Source: Planotetraspora kaengkrachanensis
GTDB taxonomy: Bacteria > Actinomycetota > Actinomycetes > Streptosporangiales > Streptosporangiaceae
Reading direction: 5' to 3'
Length of the DNA stretch: 64,000 bases
NCBI RefSeq assembly: GCF_016862895.1
Contig: NZ_BONV01000018.1
Coordinates: 1 to 64,000, forward strand
Both the position numbers and the translations under genes were made by a program. The notes beneath the pieces were generated by a model. That model worked only from the letters and a program-made list of their open reading frames with translations, searched no databases and was not told where the DNA came from. Below are positions 33,005 to 40,313 of the stretch, in pieces (within the stretch, counting starts at the first letter, position 1; every line of letters begins with the position of its first letter).

Positions 33005-33628
33005 TCAGTTCATGCCCCTGGCCAGCGGGGCGCGCCAGCCGTACCGCATGGCGAGAATGCGGAACGCGAAAGCGAGCACGGCCGAGGACAGTGTGGCGAC
33101 GAACCCTCGCACGTCCAGCGCGTACAGCACGGCCATGGCGGTCGAGCCGAGCATCGCGGGCACGGCGTAAAGCTGGCGGTCGTAGAGCAGGGTCGGCCTC
33201 TCGCCGGACAGGATGTCGCGGATGACGCCGCCGCCGACCGCCGTACAGACCCCGAGGAACACGGCGTGCAGCGGCGCGAGGCCGTAATAGAGGGCCTTGG
33301 CGGTCCCGACCGCGCAGAACAGGCCGAGGCCCGCCGCGTCGAAGACCAGCACCCCGGGCATGGCCCGCTCGACCTGCGGATGCCAGAAGAAGGCGATCAC
33401 GGTGGCCGCGACCGGCACGAGGAGGTATCCCGCATCCCGGAAGGCGGCGGGCTGCACGCCGATGAACAGGTCACGTATGACGCCGCCGCCGACGGAGGTG
33501 AAGAACGCGAGCACCGCCATGCCGATCACGTCGAATTTCTTGCGCGCGCCCTGCAACGCTCCGGACAGGGCGAACACGAAGATTCCGGCAAGGTCTAGCA
33601 CGGGTGTCACAGCAGTGCAGTCTCCCAT
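33005..33628 (-). CDS. TRIC-like cation channel (UPF0126) membrane protein
   Basis: A 207-residue membrane protein with seven hydrophobic segments and the internal repeat of the trimeric intracellular cation channel family: GGGVIRDLFIG in the first half and GGGVIRDILSG in the second. The ATG at 33628 is chosen so that the first membrane helix (VLDLAGIFVFALSGAL) starts soon after. Prokaryotic TRIC channels conduct K+/Na+. Its stop abuts the esterase stop (convergent). Confidence 0.9.
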   Translation of the reverse strand: MGDCTAVTPVLDLAGIFVFALSGALQGARKKFDVIGMAVLAFFTSVGGGVIRDLFIGVQPAAFRDAGYLLVPVAATVIAFFWHPQVERAMPGVLVFDAAGLGLFCAVGTAKALYYGLAPLHAVFLGVCTAVGGGVIRDILSGERPTLLYDRQLYAVPAMLGSTAMAVLYALDVRGFVATLSSAVLAFAFRILAMRYGWRAPLARGMN

Positions 33629-33729
33629 GAACCCCGCGAGCTGGGCCGACTGCCCCTTAGCGCCCAGATGCGGATCAACCGAGCGGAAACGCAATCGGCC
33701 TGGTCATGTTCCGCATATTCGAGCCGGTC

Positions 33730-34614
33730 ATGGTCAGTTATGGTGACCGCATGAGCCCACCGCCGGGTCGCCGAAACTGGCGGCTCGAGGGTGCCATCGG
33801 CCGATTTTCTCGCCTGATCGAGCGTGCCCGATCTGGCGCGCCTGTCGGAGGCGTGCGTGGGCGCCCGGCCGTCCTCGTCGAAGTGATTGTTCTGCTGCTC
33901 GGGTTTCTGCTCTTCACGCGCTTTCACGCCGCAGCCGGCAAGGACGTCGTATCTGCCACGGCCAACGCTCTTGCCCTGCAGTCCGTGGAACGCGCCCTCC
34001 ACCTGGACATCGAGCAGATGGCGAACGAGTGGCTCACCGAACATCCGGCCCTGATCGGACCGGCGGTGTACTACTACCGCCTGTACTACGTCGTGCTCGT
34101 CGGTGTGCTGCTGTGGGTTTTCGCCCGGCACGCCGATGTCTACATCAAGGTCCGCCGGACCCTTCTCGCGATGATCGCCCTCGTTCTGCTGGTCTTCTGG
34201 ACGCTGCCCATGTCGCCCCCGCGGTTCGCCCTGCCGGGCGTCGTCGACATCGTCGCTGAACACGACATCCTGGGGAGTCATGCGTCAGGGGGGACCGGGA
34301 GCGGCCAGAATCTCTACTCGGCCATGCCCAGTCTGCACGTGGGATGGTCGGCGTGGTGCGCGTACGCCGTGTGGTCCGCCCTCCGGACCTCCCACCCGCG
34401 AGCGGCGCTGTCGGCCTGGGTCTTCCCGCTCGTCATGGCGGCAAATGTGCTCGTCACAGGGAACCACTACGTGCTCGACATCGTCGGAAGCGGCGTGTTG
34501 CTCGCCGTCTCCATCGCTGCCGCATCAGTGTGGGGCCGCCTCGCCGTACGCCGGCGGGATGCGAGATCTGGCATTCGCCCCCTCGACCGCACGCTCAGCG
34601 GTCCTGGGCGCTGA
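33730..34614 (+). CDS. PAP2-superfamily membrane phosphatase
   Basis: A protein of up to 302 residues; ATG at 33706, 33730 and 33751 are in frame. Six hydrophobic segments and the PAP2 signature: SAMPSLHVGWS (the conserved Ser-His pair) and GNHYVLDIVGS. The N-terminal half is the longer AUR1/inositol-phosphoceramide-synthase-like type. Substrates are typically phospholipid or polyprenyl phosphates. Divergent from the TRIC gene. Confidence 0.87.
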   Translation: MVSYGDRMSPPPGRRNWRLEGAIGRFSRLIERARSGAPVGGVRGRPAVLVEVIVLLLGFLLFTRFHAAAGKDVVSATANALALQSVERALHLDIEQMANEWLTEHPALIGPAVYYYRLYYVVLVGVLLWVFARHADVYIKVRRTLLAMIALVLLVFWTLPMSPPRFALPGVVDIVAEHDILGSHASGGTGSGQNLYSAMPSLHVGWSAWCAYAVWSALRTSHPRAALSAWVFPLVMAANVLVTGNHYVLDIVGSGVLLAVSIAAASVWGRLAVRRRDARSGIRPLDRTLSGPGR

Positions 34615-34725
34615 GCCCTTTCACCACGGCGTCGAGGGCGCGGGCCAGCGGCTGGGCATCGCCGCGCAGGTGGGACAGCCTCTCGGCCGGGACAGCGGGA
34701 TCGTCAGGTGAATGGTGCGGCCGAG

Positions 34726-35976
34726 TTACTCGGTACCCGCGATAGCGCTGCGGCGCTCGATGAAGACGACGTCGCGCCAGCGGTCGTGGTGGCGGCCGAT
34801 GCGTTGGCGCGTGCCGACGGTGCGGAATCCGGCCTTCTCGTGGAGGCGCAGACTCGCGGTGTTCTCGGGGAAGATCCCAGATTGGATAATCCAGATGCCT
34901 GCGCTCTCGGTGGACTGAACAAGGGCATTCAGAAGCGCGCCACCGATCCCGCGACCCCCGTGATCGGGGTGAACGTAGACAGAGTGCTCGACCACTCCGG
35001 CGTAGACGCATCGGTCGGAGACGGCACTGACAGCGACCCAGCCGAGTACCTGCCCGGTGGACACCTCGACGGCGACGTGCCGGTGACGGGGAAGCTTGGC
35101 GCGGTCGAACGCCCCCCACGTGGGGACGGTGGTCTCGAAGCTGGCATCGCCGCTGTCGAGTCCGGCTTGGTAGATGTCGAGCACCTGCCTCGCGTCATCG
35201 GCGCTCATTGGGCGGATGAGAGTCCCGGGTGGTGCGGTCGGCTTGGTCGCCTGGATGATCGCCGAGTACAGGCCTTCGGTTGCGGCCTGGGTGCGCGTGA
35301 TCGTGTAGGTGGTGAACCCCGCTGCGGCCAGCAGCGCGCGATATTCGGTTTCTGTAAGGGTGCCGACCGTGCAGCCGACGTGGTGTTCGGCGTCGGCGCG
35401 GTGTACGGGGTCGAGTCCGTCGTCGGCGATGACGTCGCTGATGCCGAGTCTGCCGCCGGGTTTGAGGACGCGGAAGGCTTCGGCCAGGACACGGGGTTTG
35501 TCGGCGGACAGGTTGATCACACAGTTGGAAATGATCACGTCGACGCCGGCATCGGGAAGCGGGATGTCCTCGATGTGCCCGTATAGGAACTCGACGTTGG
35601 TCACCCCGGCTTCGGCGGCGTTCGCCCTGGCGAGGGTGATCATGTCGGGTGTGGCGTCCAGGCCGTAGGCCTTGCCGGCGGGGCCGACTCTGCGCGCCGA
35701 GAGCAGGACGTCGATACCTCCACCTGACCCGAGATCGAGGACGGTTTCCCCTGGCTGGAGGTCGGCGACGGCGACGGGGTTGCCGCATCCCAGGCTGGCG
35801 CGGACGGCTCCCTCGGGGAGTTCCCCAGTGTCGCCGTAGGCGGCGGCCCCGAATCCGCCGTCGTTGAACCGCTGTGGTTCGCAGTCGACGATCTGGAGTT
35901 GGGCGTGGGCGGCGCGGGCGAGCCGGCCGTAGCGTTCGACGATGCGTGCTCGGACCTTGTCGGCGTCTTCAGGCAT
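34726..35976 (-). CDS. arsM: ArsM arsenite methyltransferase fused to a GNAT acetyltransferase
   Basis: A 416-residue two-domain protein from ATG 35976 with GGAGG upstream. Residues about 1-250 are ArsM: SAM motif VLDLGSGGGIDVLL, GHIEDIPLPD, the cysteine in SLGCGNPVAV, ISNCVINLS and VGCTVGTLTE (three As-binding Cys positions typical of ArsM). Residues about 265-416 are a GNAT domain (SVYVHPDHGGRGIGGALL) like the ArsN/phosphinothricin acetyltransferase group. ArsM methylates As(III); ArsN-like proteins are reported to acetylate organoarsenicals. The fusion would couple methylation and detoxification of its products (inference). It follows an ArsR gene by 11 nt. Confidence 0.9.
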   Translation of the reverse strand: MPEDADKVRARIVERYGRLARAAHAQLQIVDCEPQRFNDGGFGAAAYGDTGELPEGAVRASLGCGNPVAVADLQPGETVLDLGSGGGIDVLLSARRVGPAGKAYGLDATPDMITLARANAAEAGVTNVEFLYGHIEDIPLPDAGVDVIISNCVINLSADKPRVLAEAFRVLKPGGRLGISDVIADDGLDPVHRADAEHHVGCTVGTLTETEYRALLAAAGFTTYTITRTQAATEGLYSAIIQATKPTAPPGTLIRPMSADDARQVLDIYQAGLDSGDASFETTVPTWGAFDRAKLPRHRHVAVEVSTGQVLGWVAVSAVSDRCVYAGVVEHSVYVHPDHGGRGIGGALLNALVQSTESAGIWIIQSGIFPENTASLRLHEKAGFRTVGTRQRIGRHHDRWRDVVFIERRSAIAGTE

Positions 35977-35987
35977 GTGTCCTCCGG

Positions 35988-36323
35988 TCAACACGCGCAG
36001 CCTGGCGAGGGGACGGGACGGCCCATGACCACGTCGGCGGCCGTGGGGAAGGCCCCGATGCACGCCTTGTTGATCTCATACAGGCTGGACGTGCCGCGAC
36101 GCTCGACCAGGACGAATCCCACCTCGGCCAACACCTTCAAATGCGCGGAAACGGTCGACTGCCCGACGTCGACCGCCTCGACGATCTCCTTGACCGACAT
36201 GGGCGCCTGGCGGCGGGCCAACAGGGTGACGATCTGGATGCGCGTGGCATCGGCCAGGGCCTTGAACCAGGAGGCGTACTCCATGGCTGTGGTCCGGTCG
36301 AGTGGTCCTGTTCCCTCATTCAT
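35988..36323 (-). CDS. arsR: ArsR-family regulator (upstream of arsM-GNAT)
   Basis: A 111-residue ArsR/SmtB winged-helix protein: YASWFKALADATRIQIVTLL, recognition helix VGQSTVSAHLKVL, wing VERRGTSSLYEIN. It lacks the CxC at the recognition-helix start but ends in GCAC, giving C-terminal cysteines as a possible As(III) site. The ATG lies inside a near-perfect palindrome (36319-36347) and no ribosome site precedes it, so the transcript may be leaderless; an internal ATG at codon 14 is an alternative. Co-transcribed with arsM-GNAT. Confidence 0.9.
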   Translation of the reverse strand: MNEGTGPLDRTTAMEYASWFKALADATRIQIVTLLARRQAPMSVKEIVEAVDVGQSTVSAHLKVLAEVGFVLVERRGTSSLYEINKACIGAFPTAADVVMGRPVPSPGCAC

Positions 36324-36347
36324 CGTTAATCGACGATAAACGATGAA
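36319..36347. promoter_or_regulatory. ArsR operator overlapping the start codon
   Basis: 29-bp element with perfect 9-bp outer arms ttcatcgtt/aacgatgaa and nearly symmetrical inner bases. The start codon of the ArsR gene (36321-36323) lies within the left arm. Typical size and AT content for an ArsR site. Confidence 0.82.
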
Positions 36348-36438
36348 TCAGCTTCGGGGAAGGGCTCGACTGATTGCCTTCACCGACCTGATCCGTTGCC
36401 AGGCCGGTGGTGGTCTTCTTCGTGGCGATGCGTAGATG

Positions 36439-36651
36439 TCAGTAGGCGGGGACGAGTTGGGCGAGGAGTTCCGTGACCCGCTTGTCGATCTCGTCGCGGA
36501 TCGGGCGGACCTGGTCGACCGGCTTGCCGGCGGGGTCGTCGAGTGCCCAGTCCAGGTACCGCTTGCCGGGGAAGATCGGGCAGGCGTCTCCGCATCCCAT
36601 GGTGATGACGACGTCGGCGGCCTGGACCGCTTCGGTGGTCAGGGGCTCGGG
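36439..36651 (-). pseudogene. arsC: 3' half of arsenate reductase (arsC-type), 5' deleted
   Basis: In the frame ending at TGA 36441-36439, the sequence encodes about 70 residues of a low-molecular-weight-phosphatase-type arsenate reductase: LTTEAVQAADVVITMGCGDA, CPIFPGKRYLDWAL and DQVRPIRDEIDKRV. The catalytic loop (CVHNAGRSQ-type P-loop) and everything before it are missing because the DNA joins directly to aquaporin sequence at about 36652. There is no start codon of its own. Confidence 0.85.
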
Positions 36652-36652
36652 G

Positions 36653-36886
36653 AACTAGGGACACCACGGGGTTGAGGTGCGCCCCGGAGACCGGACCGAT
36701 CAACACGATGATGACCGGCAGGGCGGCGGCCGTGGCCGCGCTGTTGGCGAGCAGTTGCACACCGACGTCAGGCGACAGGTGCGCGGCCATGATTTCGGAC
36801 CCGACCACGACTGCGACCAGCAGGCCCGTGCCGAGAGACTCGGCGAAAGCACGCCGGAGAAGGCTGGGAGCCTCGCCCGTGCTCAT
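36653..36886 (-). pseudogene. 5' part of an aquaporin (MIP/aqpS-type) gene, truncated
   Basis: From ATG 36886 the frame encodes 78 residues of a MIP channel: RAFAESLGTGLLVAVVVGSE as first helix and the first NPA-type loop GPVSGAHLNPVVSL. After NPVVSLV the DNA switches to arsenate-reductase sequence in another frame, so the protein would continue as about 90 unrelated residues to a stop at 36380. In related operons ArsR-aquaporin-ArsC are adjacent, with the channel exporting As(III). Start overlaps the ArsR stop by 4 nt (ATGA). Confidence 0.85.
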
Positions 36887-37272
36887 GCCGGAGTGGCGGC
36901 CAGAGCGGACGCGGGGCTGAGCAGCGCGGACATCCGGGCCAGGACGCTCGGGTTGATCCAGTAGTAGGCCCAGGTGCCCCGGCGTTCGGAGTCGATGAGT
37001 CCGGCCTGCTTGAGCACCTTCAGGTGGTGGCTGATCGTCGGTGCGGTCAGGTCGAAAGCGACGGTCAGATCGCACACGCACGCCTCGCCACCCTCATGGC
37101 AGGCGATCAACGACAGCAGGCGCAGCCGTACCGGGTCGGCGATCGCCTTGAACAGCGGAGCAAGCTCCGTCGCCTCGGCCTCGTCCAGCGGTTCACAGAC
37201 CAAGGGCGCGCAGCACGCCTCGGCTGATACCTGAACGCCCACGTCCACGATCGGCAACTCTTGCTTCGGCAT
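36883..37272 (-). CDS. arsR: ArsR-family As(III)-responsive regulator
   Basis: A 129-residue ArsR with an N-terminal Cys-rich arm (EACCAPLVCEPLD) and the classical ACVCDLTVAFDLTAPTISHH, where CVCDL at the start of the recognition helix is the type-1 As(III) site. The ATG at 37272 leaves no ribosome site, so leaderless translation is possible; an upstream in-frame extension to 37308 is unlikely. It formerly headed an arsR-aquaporin-arsC operon that is now broken. Divergent from the 51-residue protein/ArsI operon. Confidence 0.9.
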   Translation of the reverse strand: MPKQELPIVDVGVQVSAEACCAPLVCEPLDEAEATELAPLFKAIADPVRLRLLSLIACHEGGEACVCDLTVAFDLTAPTISHHLKVLKQAGLIDSERRGTWAYYWINPSVLARMSALLSPASALAATPA

Positions 37273-37273
37273 G

Positions 37274-37291
37274 TCTCTAATTTGACAGAGA
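37274..37291. promoter_or_regulatory. Inverted repeat in front of arsR2
   Basis: tctct-N8-agaga (5-bp arms) directly abuts the arsR start codon, in an AT-rich stretch continuing with atctatatac. It could bind ArsR and affect both the arsR side and the divergent arsI operon. Confidence 0.5.
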
Positions 37292-37378
37292 TCTATATAC
37301 GAGTGCAAGCTGACCCCAGTGCGCTACTTAGACGCTTATCAAATCAGGAGTTGCGCGGCCCATCGAATTTCTGCCCTG

Positions 37379-37534
37379 ATGCGCAGGACCACCGGCAAGG
37401 CCGGTCGGGTTCGCGGTGCAGTGACCTTCAACGAAGCCACCGGTGAAGTCTGCGACGGCGCCTGCCGCAGTGACGCCCGGCTCGATCGGGCCCGCACGTT
37501 CGCCATCTCGGCCACCCTCGGCTACCGCCGTTGA
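37379..37534 (+). CDS. Small conserved protein upstream of arsI
   Basis: A 51-residue protein from ATG 37379, below the usual gene-calling size. Core: GAVTFNEATGEVCDGACRSD followed by ARLDRART and an Arg-rich end. Two Cys five residues apart (VCDGAC) could bind metal or As(III). Similar short proteins seem to occur beside arsI-type genes in actinomycetes (recollection, not checked). No good ribosome site is seen, so the start is uncertain; ArsI begins 43 nt later. Confidence 0.5.
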   Translation: MRRTTGKAGRVRGAVTFNEATGEVCDGACRSDARLDRARTFAISATLGYRR

Positions 37535-37576
37535 CCTGGCCCACCCACCGACCCGCAGCCCTTCAGGAGGAACGCC

Positions 37577-38032
37577 ATGTCCCGTGTTCAGCTCGCCCTC
37601 CGTGTCGCCGACCTGGAAGGCTCCGTGGCCTTCTACTCCAAGTTGTTCGGCGTCGAGCCGGCCAAGCGCCGGCCCGGTTACGCCAACTTCGCCATCACCG
37701 AGCCTCCGCTGAAGCTCGTGCTTCTCGAAGGAGAGGGCGACGAGCCGACCCGGATGGATCACCTCGGCGTCGAGGTCGAGGACGCCGGTCAGGTCACCGC
37801 CGCGACTGAACGGCTCAAGCAGGCCGGGCTGGCGACCTTCGAAGAGAACGACACCACCTGCTGTTACGCCGTACAGGACAAGGTGTGGGTCACCGGCCCG
37901 GGCAGCGAGCCGTGGGAGGTCTACGTGGTCAAGGCAGACGCCGACAGCCTGTCCAAGGAAACCGGCTCCGTCTGCTGCGCCACATCGGACACCACCGACC
38001 AGGTGCCCACCGCCGCGTCGTCCTGCTGCTGA
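37577..38032 (+). CDS. arsI: ArsI/CadI-type VOC protein (C-As lyase)
   Basis: A 151-residue VOC protein. Gln5, His62 and Glu114 fall at the spacing I recall for the metal ligands of ArsI, and the vicinal pair Cys95-Cys96 (DTTCCYAVQDKVWV) is the substrate site. The C-terminus is Cys-rich (CCATS and SSCC). ArsI cleaves the carbon-arsenic bond of trivalent organoarsenicals with Fe(II) and O2. Following AGGAGG, it is the last gene of the divergent side of the arsenic locus. Confidence 0.9.
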   Translation: MSRVQLALRVADLEGSVAFYSKLFGVEPAKRRPGYANFAITEPPLKLVLLEGEGDEPTRMDHLGVEVEDAGQVTAATERLKQAGLATFEENDTTCCYAVQDKVWVTGPGSEPWEVYVVKADADSLSKETGSVCCATSDTTDQVPTAASSCC

Positions 38033-38120
38033 CAGGTAGCGTCCGGCGATCGCCCGTTCCCGCGAGTGATCGCCGGACGGCACAGCCGGCGCCCCAGAGT
38101 CGTGTTTCCTCGCCGGTTCG

Positions 38121-38270
38121 GCGTCCAGCACCCAGCAGACCGGCGGCACCGTCGAAAGCAAGAACGAGAACTTCACCGGCGTCGTCGCCACGACCGACAC
38201 GAACGAGATCCGCAAGAAGCCGGCCGACATCGACACCCTCGTACAACAGGCCGCTGGACACCACGGCTGA
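38121..38270 (+). pseudogene. C-terminal relic of a YVTN propeller gene
   Basis: The frame ending at TGA 38268-38270 encodes SKNENFTGVVAT, IRKKPADIDTLVQQ and HHG, matching the unusual C-terminal tail of the YVTN protein ending at 43311 (SKNENFTGVVATGG, VRKKLAGIDSFVQQ, QHG). Only the last 50 or so codons remain; the propeller part is missing, and a deletion of about 10 residues precedes the end. It is the debris of a second copy of that gene. Confidence 0.75.
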
Positions 38271-38332
38271 CGACGTCAGGCATCGATCGTCCTCGAGCGC
38301 CCCGACCGCTACCCTCGCAGCGCCGTAATCAG

Positions 38333-38351
38333 TGTGCTACGTCGTAGCACA
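38333..38351. promoter_or_regulatory. Palindromic operator of the toxin-antitoxin pair
   Basis: tgtgctacg t cgtagcaca is a perfect palindrome with 9-bp arms, 28 bp before the antitoxin start. Typical of antitoxin autoregulation. Confidence 0.78.
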
Positions 38352-38379
38352 TGATGGCACGCGGCCGTATCCTTAAGGA

Positions 38380-38700
38380 GTGAGTACTCCCGAACCGGAC
38401 CCCTCGCACCAGATCTCCCAGCGCGACCTCCGCAACCGATCAGCCGAGATCATGGACGGCTTGGAAAGGGGCGAGCGATACGCCGTGACGCGCAACGGCC
38501 ACCACATCGGCGACCTCGTCCCCATCCGCCGGCGGCGCCGAGCCGTCTCTCGGGCGGAGTTCGCCGCTGTTTCCCGAGGGATGCCTCTGCTGGACGATCG
38601 GAAGTATCGCGAAGACATGGATCGCCACGTCAACGACGATCTCTACGACCCTTATGACCGCGCATACGGCAGGGGCGAGTTCACGCAGGACGAGGAATGA
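38380..38700 (+). CDS. Phd/YefM-family antitoxin
   Basis: A 106-residue protein starting with GTG 38380. N-terminal Phd/YefM fold: ISQRDLRNRSAEIMDGLERG and RYAVTRNGHHIGDLVPI, which binds DNA, followed by an acidic, Arg-rich flexible C-terminal half that wraps the toxin. It overlaps the PIN toxin gene by 4 nt. The palindrome upstream is its likely operator. Confidence 0.93.
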   Translation: MSTPEPDPSHQISQRDLRNRSAEIMDGLERGERYAVTRNGHHIGDLVPIRRRRRAVSRAEFAAVSRGMPLLDDRKYREDMDRHVNDDLYDPYDRAYGRGEFTQDEE

Positions 38701-39107
38701 CCCACCGTCACGGACTGCTCGACACCAACATCCTCATCCTGCGCGCAGCCATCGATCCCGATGAACTACCCGACGAGATGATGATCAGCGCCATCACCAC
38801 CGCCGAACTGTCCGTCGGCGTGCTGGCAGCCACTGGACCACAGGAACTCGCCCAGCGGATGAAGATCCTTCAGGCCGTCGAGGCCGAGTTCGATCCCCTG
38901 CCCTTCGACGACACCGCCGCGCGCGAGTACGGCCAACTCTGGACCGCTGTCATCGCCTCAGGCCGCAAACCTCGTCCCCGAACAGCAGACCTGATGATCG
39001 CCTGCGTGGCCATCGCCAACCGGCTGCCTCTGTATACCTGCAACCCGAAGGACTTCAAGGGCCTCGACCACCTGCTCTCAGTGGTCCCTGTGACCCGCCC
39101 GCGATGA
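38697..39107 (+). CDS. vapC: VapC-type PIN-domain ribonuclease toxin
   Basis: A 136-residue PIN protein. Acidic active-site residues: Asp9 in LLDTNILI, Glu in TTAELSVG, Asp in RTADLMIACVA and Asp in CNPKDFKG. VapC toxins cleave tRNA or rRNA at specific positions. It overlaps the antitoxin by 4 nt (ATGA), a standard type II pair. Located in accessory DNA near the tRNA-Ala islands. Confidence 0.94.
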   Translation: MTHRHGLLDTNILILRAAIDPDELPDEMMISAITTAELSVGVLAATGPQELAQRMKILQAVEAEFDPLPFDDTAAREYGQLWTAVIASGRKPRPRTADLMIACVAIANRLPLYTCNPKDFKGLDHLLSVVPVTRPR

Positions 39108-39290
39108 GGCATCACGTGCCAAATGCCGCCTCCGGCCAACGTCGGCAACTCGCCGGCCTCTCCTGACCTGCTGGTGTACAGGGAGTGCCTTTGTGGGCTG
39201 CTTCGTCTGGCACGCCTGTGGCACGTGCTGGTGGCAGACCCTACGTCGTGCTCGTAGTCGTCGCGCATGCAGGCGGGTGAGGCTCCCGCG

Positions 39291-40031
39291 TCAGGCCGGG
39301 GCGAGGACGCAGAACTCGTTACCTTCCGCGTCGGCCAGAACGGTCCACGGGACGTCGCCCTGGCCTACGTCGGCGGGCGTCGCGCCGAGGGCCTTCAGCC
39401 GGGCCACCTCCGCCGCTTGATCGTCACCGGGGTACGGCAGCAGGTCAAGATGGATGCGGTCTGGCGTGGTCTTCACGTCGGGCGTGCGGAGGAACTCCAG
39501 ATACGGCCCGACACCCTTGGCGGAGCGCAGCCGCGCATGATCGTCGCTCACCTCGTGCAGGGTCCAGTCCATCGCCTCACCCCAGAACCTGGCCATGGCC
39601 CGCGGGTCAGTGCAGTCGACGACCACCGCGGCGATCGGTCCGGTGTCCCGGTAGATCTCCCGAGGCTCCAGCACGCAGAACTCGTTTCCCTCCGGGTCGG
39701 CCAGGACCGTCCATGGCACGTCACCCTGGCCCACGTCGGCAGGCGTCGCACCGAGCTCCTTCAGGCGCGCGACCAACTCCGCCTGGTGGGCCGCAGAGGT
39801 GGTGGCGAGATCGAGGTGCACACGGTTCTTCGTTGTTGTCTTGAGTTCAGGGACGGGAACGACGTCGATGCCGACGGCGACCGGGTGCGGCCAAACGAAG
39901 CCGCCGAGGGGTCCAACGTAGGTGGTCACGCCCGGTCGGAAAACACTCCAGCCGAGCGCCTCCGCCCAGAACCGGCCGACCGCCAAGCCATCAAGAGCCT
40001 TGAAGTTCACCTGAACAAGTCGAAGGGCCAC
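39291..40031 (-). CDS. Two-domain VOC (glyoxalase-like) protein
   Basis: A 246-residue protein from GTG 40031. Two homologous halves each with the VOC signature ADVGQGDVPWTVLADPEGNEF (split as ADVGQGDVPWTVLAD then PEGNEF) and a FWGEAM/FWAEAL helix; His and Glu ligands in VHLDL/IHLDL and GNEFCVL are visible in both. Tandem-VOC proteins include fosfomycin/bleomycin-type binding proteins and dioxygenases; function here unknown. The GTG is preferred over upstream in-frame codons lacking a ribosome site. Confidence 0.85.
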   Translation of the reverse strand: MALRLVQVNFKALDGLAVGRFWAEALGWSVFRPGVTTYVGPLGGFVWPHPVAVGIDVVPVPELKTTTKNRVHLDLATTSAAHQAELVARLKELGATPADVGQGDVPWTVLADPEGNEFCVLEPREIYRDTGPIAAVVVDCTDPRAMARFWGEAMDWTLHEVSDDHARLRSAKGVGPYLEFLRTPDVKTTPDRIHLDLLPYPGDDQAAEVARLKALGATPADVGQGDVPWTVLADAEGNEFCVLAPA

Positions 40032-40121
40032 GCCGCCGATTCTGACATCCTCGGTCCCGCACGTTTCCCTTTGTCCTGATCTCTCGTCTGCTGTCGACCC
40101 ACCCGTGACGCCGCCCTCGTC

Positions 40122-40283
40122 ATGTTTCCGCTCATTCGAGCCGGGGCCAGGGCCCACCCCTTAGGACTCCTCCTCGAAGAGGAAGCCATCGGGTTCCTCT
40201 ACAAGGCCGGAGCAGCGGTATTCATCGACGAGTACGGATACGACGATGAAGATGGGACCGACGATCCGTCTTCGGAGAGCTGA
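40122..40283 (+). CDS. Short acidic ORF (tentative)
   Basis: ATG 40122 opens 53 codons ending at TGA 40281-40283. The C-terminal half is strongly acidic (VFIDEYGYDDEDGTDDPSSE within residues 33-52). It lies in the gap between two minus-strand genes and is too short to identify; it may be a fragment. Confidence 0.3.
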   Translation: MFPLIRAGARAHPLGLLLEEEAIGFLYKAGAAVFIDEYGYDDEDGTDDPSSES

Positions 40284-40313
40284 CGGCACAAAGCCCCGCC
40301 CTACGCGTGATCA

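Noticed and set aside
39108-39290. Further integrase arm sites (tggcac boxes) near 39200-39240
   Set aside because: Several tggcac hexamers occur but spacing and context do not match the tRNA-linked repeats, so no call was made.
40122-40283. Possible acidic mini-protein as a real gene
   Set aside because: Kept only as a low-confidence entry; there is no ribosome site and it may be the end of a lost gene.
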